From NCBI RefSeq assembly GCF_013181195.1, contig NZ_SMZP01000004.1:124001-188000 (forward strand): a DNA stretch of 64,000 nucleotides. The letters are read 5' to 3'. The notes beneath the pieces were generated by a model. That model did not search any database, was not told the origin of the DNA, and was given only the letters and a program-made list of their open reading frames with translations. The position numbers and the translations under genes were made by a program. Shown one piece after another: positions 17,312-25,829 of this stretch. The stretch comes from Caulobacter sp. RHG1. GTDB taxonomy: Bacteria > Pseudomonadota > Alphaproteobacteria > Caulobacterales > Caulobacteraceae. Position 1 is the stretch's first letter. Each line of letters begins with the position of its first letter.

Positions 17312-18431
17312 GTCTCTTTCGCGCCGTTCCGCCCTGCTGGCCCTGGCTAGCGCGGGCGCGCTGACCGCCTGCGGCCAGACCGCGACCAAGTCCGAGAAGA
17401 GCGCGCTGAGCGACCTGAAGGGCCGGCCGGTGAAACCGCTGGCGCAGGGCGGCAAGCTCAGCATCGACGACGGGCGTTACCTGATCGCTCTCGCCTTGAT
17501 CCATCCTGATCCGGTGTCGTTGCTGGCGGCCTGGGGCGGTGACGTCAACCGCATCAGTCCCGACATGTTCGCCGCCTTCACCGAGAAGTGGCCGGCGCTG
17601 AAGGCCCTGCCCAAGATCCCGCGCTCGGGCGAGCCGTTCAACCTGGAAGCCGTGCTGGCCGCCAAGCCGGCGCTGGCTGTGGTGTCGATGGACTCCGGCC
17701 CCAGCGACGAGCAGGCCGGCCAGCTGGAGGCGGCCGGTGTCCCGGCGGCCTTCATCGACTTCTTCAACCACCCCTTCCAGAACCAGGCCCGCAGCCTGGC
17801 CCTGCTGGGCGCCCTGATCGGCCGCAGCGAGCAAGCCGCAGCCTTCAACAGCTTCAAGAAGGCCAGGCTGGACGCCATCGCAGCCAAGGTCGCCACCGTG
17901 CCGCAGGAGCGCCGTCCGACGGTGTTCCTGGAGCCGCACGCGATGATCACGCCCGACTGCTGCAACTCACCGGGCAAGGGCAATGTCGGCGACTACATCG
18001 ACTTCGTCGGTGGTCGGAACATCGGCGCCGACGTGCTGAAGGCGCCGTCCGGCAAGCTGAACCTCGAATACGTGATCCAGCGCGATCCGGACGTCTATAT
18101 CGCCACCGGCGGCCCGCATCTGAAGAAGGCCGGAGGCTTCGTCGTCGGCCCGGATTTCACGCCCGAGCAGTCGCAGGCGGGCCTTTCCCGCGTCGCCGGT
18201 CGTCGGGGGATCTCGACCCTGAAGGCCGTGCGCGAGGGCCGGGCCCACGGCCTGTCGCACCAACTGATCAACTCGCCGATCGATGTGGTCGCCGTCGAGG
18301 TCATGGCCAAGTGGATCCATCCGGATCTGTTCGGCGACCTGAACCCGCGCGCGACGCTGGACGAGATCAACACCCGATTTTTGGCCGTGCCTTATCGCGG
18401 CGACTACTGGGCCGACCTCAAGTCGGCCTGA
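17301..18431 (+). CDS. Fe-siderophore ABC transporter substrate-binding lipoprotein
   Basis: The 376-residue protein begins with SRRSALLALASAGALTACG, combining a twin-arginine-like motif with a lipobox (Cys near residue 25). The TroA/FhuD-type two-lobed binding protein follows (GRYLIALALIHPDPVSLLAAWGGDVNRISPD, with EPFNLEAVLAAKPALAVVSMDSG). The LFGDLNPRATLDEIN end is typical of iron-complex binding proteins. Its start overlaps the receptor's last 11 bp, so the two are coupled. The matching permease and ATPase lie convergently at 19562-21411. Confidence 0.88.
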   Translation: MSSKSLSRRSALLALASAGALTACGQTATKSEKSALSDLKGRPVKPLAQGGKLSIDDGRYLIALALIHPDPVSLLAAWGGDVNRISPDMFAAFTEKWPALKALPKIPRSGEPFNLEAVLAAKPALAVVSMDSGPSDEQAGQLEAAGVPAAFIDFFNHPFQNQARSLALLGALIGRSEQAAAFNSFKKARLDAIAAKVATVPQERRPTVFLEPHAMITPDCCNSPGKGNVGDYIDFVGGRNIGADVLKAPSGKLNLEYVIQRDPDVYIATGGPHLKKAGGFVVGPDFTPEQSQAGLSRVAGRRGISTLKAVREGRAHGLSHQLINSPIDVVAVEVMAKWIHPDLFGDLNPRATLDEINTRFLAVPYRGDYWADLKSA

Positions 18432-18448
18432 CCCCTAGGAGTATGCTG

Positions 18449-19519
18449 ATGTCCGTTACCCGCACCTCGCTCATCGCGAGCGCGGCCGTGGCCCTGTGCC
18501 TTGGCCTCGCCGCGCCGGTCGCCGCCCAGTCGCTGGGCGCTACGGCCAAGATCGAGCCTGGCGGTCTCTACGAGATCGCGTTCAATCCGGCCGACAGCAC
18601 GTTGCTGGTCGCCGCCACCGGTCCGCGCGGCGAGACCAGGGGCTCGGTGGCGCACCTGAAGGCCGACCTGACGCCGCTGGCGCTGATCGACGTCTCCAAG
18701 ACCCCGGTCTATGGCCTGGGCTTCAACGCCAAGACCCAGGTGCTGTACGGCACCGTGACCCGCACCGGTTCGGTCCTGGCGCTGGACGCCCGCACCGGCA
18801 AGGTCATCGCCGAGATCAAGGACGGCGACGACGACTCCGCCCACGTCCGCGAGGTCATCGTCGATGAGCAACGCAACAAGGCCTACGTTACGACGGTCGG
18901 CGGCCAGGCGGGCGACACCAGCCGTCCGAATCTGGTCTGGGTGATCGACGGCGCGACCAACACGATCGAGCGCAAGATCAAGACGCCGGTCGGCGTGCTG
19001 ACCGGCGCGGCGCTGGACGTCGCCGGTAACCGCCTGTTCGTGACAGGCATGGGCTCGCAGGACATCGGCGTCATCGACCTGGCCAAGGGCGACGCCGCCG
19101 TCGCCTGGCCGACAGGCAGCAAGGAGCCGGCCAATGTCGCCTACGACGCGGCCGGCAAGCGTCTGTTCGTGGCCAGCCAGGGTTCGGGCGACCTGACTGT
19201 CATGAGCTCGGTAGACGGCAAGGTGATCCGCCAGGTCGCGACCGGAAAGGGCGCGCTCAGCGTCGCTTATGACGGCGGCCTCGACCGCGTTTACGTCGCC
19301 AATCGCGGCGAAGGCACGGTGACCGTGGTCAACGGCAAGGACTACGCCGTGCTGGCCAACCTGGCGACCGGGACGATGCCGCAGACTATCGCCATCGATC
19401 GCAAGACGCACCTTGTCTACGTGACCAACAAGGCCAAGGGCCTGCCGCGCAATGCGCCGGCTGGCACGCCGGTTCCGGAGGATCCGACCGGCGACACGGT
19501 GACGATCATCAAGCCGTAA
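18449..19519 (+). CDS. YncE-like beta-propeller protein, copy 1
   Basis: The start at 18449 (MSVTRTSL) was chosen because a GGAG sequence lies 7 nt upstream; the ATG at 18443 is too close to it. The 356-residue product has a Sec signal ending in AAPVAAQ. Six or seven repeats of the YVTN type follow (NKAYVTTVGG, NRLFVTGMGSQDIGVIDL, KRLFVASQGSGDLTVM, DRVYVANRGEGTVTVV), forming a periplasmic beta-propeller. E. coli YncE is iron-repressed with an unclear role. It is third in the receptor-binding protein unit; a second YncE-like gene accompanies the other receptor at 22231. Confidence 0.88.
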   Translation: MSVTRTSLIASAAVALCLGLAAPVAAQSLGATAKIEPGGLYEIAFNPADSTLLVAATGPRGETRGSVAHLKADLTPLALIDVSKTPVYGLGFNAKTQVLYGTVTRTGSVLALDARTGKVIAEIKDGDDDSAHVREVIVDEQRNKAYVTTVGGQAGDTSRPNLVWVIDGATNTIERKIKTPVGVLTGAALDVAGNRLFVTGMGSQDIGVIDLAKGDAAVAWPTGSKEPANVAYDAAGKRLFVASQGSGDLTVMSSVDGKVIRQVATGKGALSVAYDGGLDRVYVANRGEGTVTVVNGKDYAVLANLATGTMPQTIAIDRKTHLVYVTNKAKGLPRNAPAGTPVPEDPTGDTVTIIKP

Positions 19520-19526
19520 GAACCGT

Positions 19527-19563
19527 AACGCCGGGGTCCCCAAGGGCCTCGGCGTTTTGCTTT
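19527..19563 (+). terminator. Rho-independent terminator between convergent units
   Basis: AACGCCG (19527-19533) pairs with CGGCGTT (19550-19556), followed by TTGCTTT. It ends the receptor/binding protein/YncE unit and abuts the stop of the ATPase gene on the other strand. Confidence 0.75.
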
Positions 19564-20329
19564 AGAGGACTGCGTCGACCATCACCTGGATCTGGCCCTG
19601 GGCGCAGGCCTCGACGCGGGCGCGGACCTGCCAGACGTCGGCCAGGGTCGTCGGCGTGATCGCCTCAGACGGCGGACCTTCGACCCGCACTCGGCCATTG
19701 GCCAGCACCACGACATGGTCCGACACGCGCGCGGCCGCCTGCAGGTCGTGCAGCACCAGCACCACGACAGCGTCGGTCTCGCGCGCATAGGCTTTTGCGA
19801 GGCTCAGCACTTCCAATTGATGGCGCAGGTCCAGGGCGCTGGTCGGCTCGTCCAGCAGCAGCACGCGGGGCTCGCGCACGATGGCTTGGGCAAGGGCGGC
19901 GATCTGCCTTTGGCCGCCGGACAGGCGGTCCAGGCGCTTCAGGGCCAGCGGCGTCGCGCCGACACGCTCCAGCGCGGCCATGGCGCGGACCGCGGCGTCG
20001 CCGCCGACGGCGGAAGGCGAGGCTTCCAGCGCGGCGATCACTGTCTCCAGCACCGTCAGCGCCACATTGGCCGGCAGGGTCTGGGGCATGTAGGCGACGT
20101 GGCGGGCGCGCTCGGCGATCGACATCCGGTCCAGCGACAGGTCGTCCAGCCGCACTTGGCCGCTGGCTGAGGCGAGGCCCGCGATGGCGCGCAGCAGGGT
20201 GCTCTTGCCGGCCCCGTTCGGCCCGACCAGCGACGTGACCTCGCCGCGGGGCAGGGAGGCAAGTGACAGATCCGAGAGGATGACCTGGTCGCCGTAGCGG
20301 GCCGTCAGGCCGTTGACCAAAAGACTCAT
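19562..20329 (-). CDS. Fe-siderophore ABC transporter ATP-binding protein (FecE/FepC-like)
   Basis: The 255-residue ATPase has Walker A (VGPNGAGKSTLLRAIAG, about residues 36-52), the Q-loop region, the LSGGQRQIAALAQAI signature (near 139), Walker B (RVLLLDEPTSALDLRHQ) and the H-switch (LVLHDLQAAARVSDHVVVL). It is the energy-coupling subunit of the iron-siderophore importer and overlaps the permease gene by 4 bp. Confidence 0.93.
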   Translation of the reverse strand: MSLLVNGLTARYGDQVILSDLSLASLPRGEVTSLVGPNGAGKSTLLRAIAGLASASGQVRLDDLSLDRMSIAERARHVAYMPQTLPANVALTVLETVIAALEASPSAVGGDAAVRAMAALERVGATPLALKRLDRLSGGQRQIAALAQAIVREPRVLLLDEPTSALDLRHQLEVLSLAKAYARETDAVVVLVLHDLQAAARVSDHVVVLANGRVRVEGPPSEAITPTTLADVWQVRARVEACAQGQIQVMVDAVL

Positions 20330-21387
20330 CCGCGCGCCCCGCTCTTGAAGATCAAGAACAGGAAGGCCGGCACGCCGATCACGGCGGTGACCACCCCCAC
20401 GGGCAGCAGCGCGCCGGGGACCATGGTCTTGGACGCCGCCGAGGCCAGCGACATCAGCAAGGCCCCGGAAAGCACGCTGGCGGGGAGGAACAGGCGGTGG
20501 TCCTCGCCGACCAGCAGGCGGGCGATGTGGGGACCCACCAGACCGACGAAGCCGACGACGCCGACGAAGGCCACGGCGGTGGCTGACAGCAGGCTGGCGC
20601 GCAGCATGGAGAAGAAGCGCAGGCGGGCGACATCGACGCCGGCGCTGGCGGCGCGGTCCTCACCCAGGCGCAGGGCGGTCAGGGCGCGGGCGGCTACCCA
20701 CGAGAACGGCGCGGCCAGGGCCAGCACCGCCGCCAGCACGGCGACCGAGCGCCAGCTGGCCCGCGACAGGGAGCCCATGGTCCAGAACACCAGCTGCTGC
20801 AGCGCCTCCTGCGAGGCGACGAACTGGACGAGCGCGGTGAGGGCGTTGAAGGCGAAGACCATGGCGATGCCGAACAGCACGATGCTCTGCACGCCGCCGC
20901 GTCGGGCGCGGGCCATAGCCTGCAGCAAGAGCACCGAGCCGAACGCGAAGACGAAGGCGTTCAGGGCGACGATGGCGTCCGACGGCAGGAAGGGGACACC
21001 CAGACCCAGCACGATGGCCAGCGACGCGCCGAACGAAGCGGCCGATGAGACGCCCAGGGTGAAGGGACTTGCCAGAGGATTGTCGAGCACGGTCTGCATC
21101 TCGGCCCCGGACAAAGCCAGGCAGGCGCCAACCAGCACGGCGGTCAGCGCGTAGGGCAGGCGGATTTGCCAGACGATAGCGGCCTCGGATGGGCTCAGCG
21201 ACCCGGGGTTGATCAGGCCGGTGACGATCTTCCACGGCGACATGGCCGAGGGGCCGGTGGCGACGTCCAGGGCGATGGCTGCAAGGCACGCAATGGCCAG
21301 GGCGACGAGCAGGGCGTGGCGGCGCACGCGTAAGCGGCGGTGCTCATGCAGAATGGCGTCGATAGTGGGGGCGGTGGTCATGGTCAT
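20326..21387 (-). CDS. FecCD family permease of the Fe-siderophore ABC transporter
   Basis: The protein of about 353 residues has nine to ten transmembrane helices and the FecCD pattern (IRLPYALTAVLVGACLALSGAEMQTVLDNPLASPFTLGVSSAASFGA, then VGFVGLVGPHIARLLVGEDHR with the coupling EAA-like loop). Starts are possible at 21411, 21387 or 21381. I used 21387 because the 21411 start lies inside a Fur-like box and gives an extra MLMRRVPN. Only one permease gene is present, so a homodimer is expected. The gene is divergent from the esterase. Confidence 0.88.
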   Translation of the reverse strand: MTMTTAPTIDAILHEHRRLRVRRHALLVALAIACLAAIALDVATGPSAMSPWKIVTGLINPGSLSPSEAAIVWQIRLPYALTAVLVGACLALSGAEMQTVLDNPLASPFTLGVSSAASFGASLAIVLGLGVPFLPSDAIVALNAFVFAFGSVLLLQAMARARRGGVQSIVLFGIAMVFAFNALTALVQFVASQEALQQLVFWTMGSLSRASWRSVAVLAAVLALAAPFSWVAARALTALRLGEDRAASAGVDVARLRFFSMLRASLLSATAVAFVGVVGFVGLVGPHIARLLVGEDHRLFLPASVLSGALLMSLASAASKTMVPGALLPVGVVTAVIGVPAFLFLIFKSGARG

Positions 21388-21388
21388 G

Positions 21389-21407
21389 TTCGGAACGCGT
21401 CGCATTA
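21389..21407. promoter_or_regulatory. Candidate Fur box between the permease and esterase genes
   Basis: TTCGGAACGCGTCGCATTA matches the receptor site at 15208-15227 (GAACG and GCATTA in register). It lies 34-52 nt upstream of the esterase start and directly against the permease start, so it could control both directions. Confidence 0.5.
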
Positions 21408-21440
21408 GCATGATGCGGCGCCATGGGCTAGGAAGGCCGC

Positions 21441-22175
21441 ATGACCCGCGTAGAGCTTGCCGCCTGGACCCCCTGGAACCCCCAGGACTGTCATATCCTC
21501 ACGCTGAAGGGGCCGGATGGACGGCGCTTCGACCTCCTGTTGAGCGTCCCGCACGGCGAGGCGCCGGCGCAGGGCTGGCCTTGCTTGGTCGCGCTGGACG
21601 GTGACCGTTTCTTCGGCGCCCTGACCGGCGCGGCCAAGGCCTTGGCGCATCGTCCGCAGAAGACCGGCGTCGCGCCGATGGTCGTCGCGGCCTTGGCCCA
21701 CCGCGCCGAGGGCGGGGAGGGGCAACGCTCGCGCGACTTCACCAGCCGTCCGTGTCCCGAAACCAGCTGGTCGGGTCCCTATGGCGGCGGCGAGGCGTTC
21801 CGGATGTTCCTGCTGGATCAGATCCTGCCCCGGGTGAAGGCGGCCGCCCCGATCGATGCGTCGCGGTTGTCGCTGCTGGGTCATTCGCTGGCCGGCCTGT
21901 TCGTGCTGGAGACGCTGGAGGCGGAGCCAAAGGCCTTCGCCCGCTGGATCAGCCTCAGTCCGTCGCTGTGGTGGCATACGCCCGATCCCGTCATCGCCAG
22001 CGCCGAGCTGTTGGTCGGCTGGGGCGAGGCCGAGGCGGCGCGGGACATGAGTTCCCGCATTGCGGGCTGGGCGGCCGGCGGTCCGGCCGCGACCCGGATC
22101 GCGTCTGGCGCAGATCATGGCTCGGCCCCGTTCGCGCTGATCCCCGACGCGCTTCGCCACGCCTGTGGCCAGTGA
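21441..22175 (+). CDS. Siderophore esterase-like alpha/beta hydrolase (Fes/IroE type)
   Basis: The 244-residue protein belongs to the COG2819-like esterase group. The nucleophile elbow GHSLAG places Ser at about residue 149, and a histidine occurs in SGADHGSAPFALIPDAL near residue 230. No signal peptide is seen, so it is probably cytoplasmic, where it would hydrolyse a ferric catecholate triester after import. The context supports this: FepA-like receptors, a Fe-siderophore ABC transporter and a Fur-like box in front. A different ester substrate cannot be excluded. Confidence 0.8.
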   Translation: MTRVELAAWTPWNPQDCHILTLKGPDGRRFDLLLSVPHGEAPAQGWPCLVALDGDRFFGALTGAAKALAHRPQKTGVAPMVVAALAHRAEGGEGQRSRDFTSRPCPETSWSGPYGGGEAFRMFLLDQILPRVKAAAPIDASRLSLLGHSLAGLFVLETLEAEPKAFARWISLSPSLWWHTPDPVIASAELLVGWGEAEAARDMSSRIAGWAAGGPAATRIASGADHGSAPFALIPDALRHACGQ

Positions 22176-22179
22176 CGCG

Positions 22180-22214
22180 AAAACCCCCGCCGCGGATGCG
22201 ACGGGGGTTTTCTT
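22180..22214. terminator. Bidirectional intrinsic terminator
   Basis: AAAACCCCCG (22180-22189) and CGGGGGTTTT (22202-22211) form a perfect 10-bp stem with A4 and T4 flanks. It serves the convergent esterase and YncE-like genes. Confidence 0.85.
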
Positions 22215-22230
22215 CGGACTTTAAGCCGGA

Positions 22231-23619
22231 TCAGCGCTTGGCCTTGATCCGCCAGACGGTGTTGGCGTTGTCCTGCTCGCCGCCCTTGGTGACGGCGTAC
22301 ACCACGCCCTTGCCGTCGCCGGCCACGTGGTTGGCCATCGGGGCGCCGCCGACATTGGCGACTAGCTTGCCGTCGGCGTCGATCACCGCGACCGTGCTGG
22401 AGGCGCGGTTGGCGACGAAGGCCTGGCGGCTGGCCGGATCGAAGACCACGTTCAGCGCACCGGCCCCGACCGGGGTGTCGGCGACGACCGCGCCGGTCTC
22501 CCCATCCAGCACCACGACATTGTCGCTGCCTTGCGCGGCCACGAAGATGCGGCCGGTCTGCGGATCGTGCGAGACGCCGATGGCGCTGCGGGCGCCGGGC
22601 ACGGGAAGGACCTTCAGCACGGTGTCGGCGGCGGTGTCGATGACGGCCACCTCGTTGGTGCTGTTGCTGACCACGTACAGGCGGCCGGCGGCGGCGTTCA
22701 GCGACAGGCTGGCGGCCGAGAACTTTTCGCCGCGCTGGGCGCTGGCGATCGCAATGCGACGCGCGACCTCGGTCTTGGCGGTGTCGAACACGACCACCTC
22801 GGGCTCGAACGTGGCGCTGGCATAGGCCTTGTTACGGGCCGGATCGACGACGACGTCACGGGCGTGGTTGACCGTGCCGGCCTCGAACTGGCGCACCAGA
22901 GACAGGTCCGACTGCTTGTAGACGGCGACCGTGTTCTGGCGGCTGTTGGTCGTCCACACCGTGTCGTGGACGTCATCGACGCCGACGCCGTAGACGGCGT
23001 AGACGCCGCCATCGATCGTCTCGCCCGAACGGCCTTGGCGCGACGGTGCGGCCGCGGGCGTGGCGCGCGCCTGGATAGCCAGGGTGGTGGCGTCCATCTT
23101 CAGCAGCTCGGACTGCTTGACCGGCGGGCGACCGACGGCCGAGGTCACGAACACCGCCTTGTTCTTGGCGCTGTAGGCGGTCTGGTAGAGGCCGCGCGAA
23201 GCCGCGCCGCGCTTGATGTCGTAGCGGTCGGCGCCGGTCAGCGGCACGTTCGGCGACACCTTCAGCTCGGCCAGGGCCGCGCCATAGGGGGCCGAGGAGA
23301 CAACCACCAGCGGGTGGACGCCGACAGCGGCGTCGGCCGGCAGCTTGAATCGGGTCTCGAAACCGCCCTTGGCGTCGGCGACGAGATCAGCGGTCACCGG
23401 GGTTACGCCATGCAGCACGCGAACGGCCTGGCCGGGTTTGAAGCCCTGGCCGGTGGCCACGACCTCGGCGCCGGCCAGGATCGGCTGGCCTTGGGTGGCG
23501 GCGGCGAAACGTACGTCGCCCTTGAAGGCCTTGTCGGGCGCGGAGAAGCTCTGGGCCTGGACGGCCGGCGCCAGGGCGGCGGTCGCCAGCAGGGCGATGA
23601 GCGATGAGCGGAGCATCAT
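22231..23619 (-). CDS. YncE-like beta-propeller protein, copy 2
   Basis: The 462-residue protein has a signal peptide (LIALLATAALAPAVQAQ). A domain of about 90 residues with a VRVLHGVTPVTADLVADAKGGFETRF segment, resembling an Ig-like IPT fold, comes next. A YVTN-type beta-propeller follows (GRLYVVSNSTNEVAVIDTAADTVLKVLPV, GRIFVAAQGSDNVVVLDG, RQAFVANRASSTVAVID). It lies 24 nt downstream of the second FepA-like receptor gene and is surely co-transcribed. Copy 1 at 18449 lacks the extra N-terminal domain. A periplasmic role in iron uptake is inferred from context. Confidence 0.87.
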   Translation of the reverse strand: MMLRSSLIALLATAALAPAVQAQSFSAPDKAFKGDVRFAAATQGQPILAGAEVVATGQGFKPGQAVRVLHGVTPVTADLVADAKGGFETRFKLPADAAVGVHPLVVVSSAPYGAALAELKVSPNVPLTGADRYDIKRGAASRGLYQTAYSAKNKAVFVTSAVGRPPVKQSELLKMDATTLAIQARATPAAAPSRQGRSGETIDGGVYAVYGVGVDDVHDTVWTTNSRQNTVAVYKQSDLSLVRQFEAGTVNHARDVVVDPARNKAYASATFEPEVVVFDTAKTEVARRIAIASAQRGEKFSAASLSLNAAAGRLYVVSNSTNEVAVIDTAADTVLKVLPVPGARSAIGVSHDPQTGRIFVAAQGSDNVVVLDGETGAVVADTPVGAGALNVVFDPASRQAFVANRASSTVAVIDADGKLVANVGGAPMANHVAGDGKGVVYAVTKGGEQDNANTVWRIKAKR

Positions 23620-23643
23620 GGTCTTTCTCTCTTCTTTGATTGC

Positions 23644-25647
23644 TTAGAAGCGGGCCGACAGGCCCATCCAGACGCGCGCGCGATCGTTCACGTAGCCGTA
23701 CGTCTCGTAGTCCATCTTCTTGTCGAGCAGGTTCTGGACCCCGGCGCGCAGGGTCACGCGGTCGCTGACGTCGTAGGCGCCGCCCACGTCGACCATGGTG
23801 TAGGCCGGCGAGATGATATTCGAGGCGCTGATCGCGACGGCGGCCTGGGCTTCCTCACCGTAGTAGACGGCGCGGGCGTAGGCGCTGAACTTCGTGTGCT
23901 TGGGGCGGTAGTTCAGCGACAGGCTGGCCTGCTGCTTGGGCGTTTCGTTCAGGGCCGCGCCGGCGTTGGCCCCGGTGCGCTGCTCGGAGTCGGTCAGGGT
24001 GCCCGAGGCGCGCAGGCTGACCGACGGCGTCAGGTTGGCGCTGATCGTGGCTTCCAGGCCGCGGATGCGGGCCTCGTCGACATTGATGTAGGTGGTGCCG
24101 AAGCGGCCCGAGCTGTTGGCCGGTTCGCTGACGCACCAGGCGCCGGCCTGCACGCAGCTGACGCGCAGGATCTTGTCCTTGAAGTCGGTCTGATAGGCGG
24201 TCAGGCCCACCTCGACGCCGGCCGGGAAGGCGTAGGTGACGCTGGCCTCATAGGTCAGCGAGGTCTCGGCCTTCAGGTCGGGGTTGCCGTAGACGTTGCC
24301 GCCGCGGCTGGTCTGACCCCAGTCGGCCAGGGTCTGACGGATGTCCGGCGCGCGGAAGCCGGTCGAGACGCCGCCCTTGATGATCAGTTCGGGGGTCGGC
24401 TTCCAGACGCCGTAGATGCGCGGCGACCAGTGCGAGCCATACAGGTCGTGGTCGTCCATCCGCAGGCCGCCGGTCAGGGCGAACGTATCGGTCAGCCGCC
24501 ACTCATCTTCCGCGAACAGGGCCCACTGGGTGCGGTCGGCCGCGTCGCGCATCTTGCCGTTGACGGTCAGGCCGTTGCCGGCCGGGGCGTAGAGATCGGC
24601 GAAGCTGTAGAAGGCTCCGACGTTCAGCGTGTGGCTGGCGATCGGCACGATCCACGAGGTCTGGGCCACCGTGTTCTGGATGTTGACGTTGGTTTCCTTG
24701 CGGGTCGCGTCCTCGAACTGGACGTAGGATTCCGACGTCGCCCAGCCCCAGTCGGCCGAGTGGCTGACGGCGTAGACGAAGCGTTCCTGGGTCTGCTTGG
24801 TCTTGGTCCCGGCCGGGGCCGTGGCGCTGACCGCGGCGGTCTTTCCGGCGGTCTGATAGGCGCCCTGGTCGTAATAGGCGGCTTCGAACAGCAGACTCTG
24901 CGTGCCGCTCAGCGTCCAGCCCAGCTTGGCGGCCAGGCTCTGGTCCTTGCGCTCGGGCGAGGCGCTGAGGATGTCGTCTTCCTTGCGGCGATTGACCGAG
25001 CCGGTCAGCTGCAGGCCCAGCTTGTCCTTCACCAGCGGGCCGCTGGCGTAGAAATTGGCGTCCCAATAGTCGCCGAAGGCCTTGGCGGTTTGGGCGGTGC
25101 CGTTGACGCGCACGCTGCCGTTCCAGTCGTCGCCGACCCGGCGGCTGATGACGTTGATCACGCCGCCCATGGCGTCGGAGCCATAGAGCGACGACATCGG
25201 GCCGCGCACGACCTCGATGCGCTCGATGGCCTCCATCGGCGGCAGCAGGCCGCTCTCGGCGATGTTGCCGCCATTGGTGCGCGACTCGCGCGAGTTCAGG
25301 CGTTTGCCGTCGACCAGGATCAGCGTGTAGGCCGCGCCCATGCCCCGGATCGAGATGTCGCGGGTGTTGCCTTCGCCGGGCGTGATGGTGACGCCGGGAA
25401 TGTCCAGCAGAGCGTCCGTGATCTGGCGATAGGGGGCCTGCTCCAGGGTTTCGCGGGTGATGACGCTAATCGAGGCCGGCGCGTCCTTGACCTGCTGAGC
25501 GCGGCCCGCGGCGGTGACGACCAGGCTGTCCAGCTGGGTATTGTCGGCGTCGCCCGTCTCGGCGGCGAAGGCGGCGCCTGAGAGCGCGGTCGTGGCGAGC
25601 AGCGCTGCGGCCGCAAGGCGGCGCAGCGGGCGGTTTTGAGCAGACAT
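23644..25647 (-). CDS. TonB-dependent siderophore receptor (FepA/CirA-like), copy 2
   Basis: The 667-residue receptor has a signal peptide ending in SGAAFAAE, a plug domain (APASISVITRETLEQAP, SIRGMGAAYTLILVDGKRLNSRESR, IERIEVVRGPMSSLYGSDAMGGVINVISRR) and a barrel ending GLSARF. It resembles copy 1 (15257-17311) along the plug, so the two are paralogues that probably take up related ferric catecholates. It is followed by the YncE-like gene. A Fur-like box lies about 105-125 nt upstream, shared with the LysR gene. Confidence 0.9.
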   Translation of the reverse strand: MSAQNRPLRRLAAAALLATTALSGAAFAAETGDADNTQLDSLVVTAAGRAQQVKDAPASISVITRETLEQAPYRQITDALLDIPGVTITPGEGNTRDISIRGMGAAYTLILVDGKRLNSRESRTNGGNIAESGLLPPMEAIERIEVVRGPMSSLYGSDAMGGVINVISRRVGDDWNGSVRVNGTAQTAKAFGDYWDANFYASGPLVKDKLGLQLTGSVNRRKEDDILSASPERKDQSLAAKLGWTLSGTQSLLFEAAYYDQGAYQTAGKTAAVSATAPAGTKTKQTQERFVYAVSHSADWGWATSESYVQFEDATRKETNVNIQNTVAQTSWIVPIASHTLNVGAFYSFADLYAPAGNGLTVNGKMRDAADRTQWALFAEDEWRLTDTFALTGGLRMDDHDLYGSHWSPRIYGVWKPTPELIIKGGVSTGFRAPDIRQTLADWGQTSRGGNVYGNPDLKAETSLTYEASVTYAFPAGVEVGLTAYQTDFKDKILRVSCVQAGAWCVSEPANSSGRFGTTYINVDEARIRGLEATISANLTPSVSLRASGTLTDSEQRTGANAGAALNETPKQQASLSLNYRPKHTKFSAYARAVYYGEEAQAAVAISASNIISPAYTMVDVGGAYDVSDRVTLRAGVQNLLDKKMDYETYGYVNDRARVWMGLSARF

Positions 25648-25750
25648 CGAGTTCCCCGTTCGTAGCCAGCGTCCGATCGCGAAGAACCCGTCGTGGGGTC
25701 CGTCCAGGACGCTGAAAGCCCGCTTTCAATTGCGAAGCGGCGGGTTGTGC

Positions 25751-25770
25751 ATTTAATAGTCACTCGCATA
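25751..25770. promoter_or_regulatory. Weak candidate Fur box between receptor and LysR genes
   Basis: On the minus strand the site reads TATGCGAGTGACTATTAAAT. It keeps the TGCGA and the spaced T/AA positions of the other sites but is the poorest of the five. It lies in the 182-bp divergent region between the receptor (start 25647) and the LysR gene (start 25830). Confidence 0.35.
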
Positions 25771-25829
25771 TGCGGCCATGACTTCGTCGGCATGCCGACC
25801 ATGCGTGCGCGTCATAGCGGAGTTTCAGT

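Noticed and set aside
21388-21411. Longer start of the FecCD permease at 21411
   Set aside because: It would place eight extra residues across the Fur-like box and has no ribosome site; a start at 21387 or 21381 fits better.
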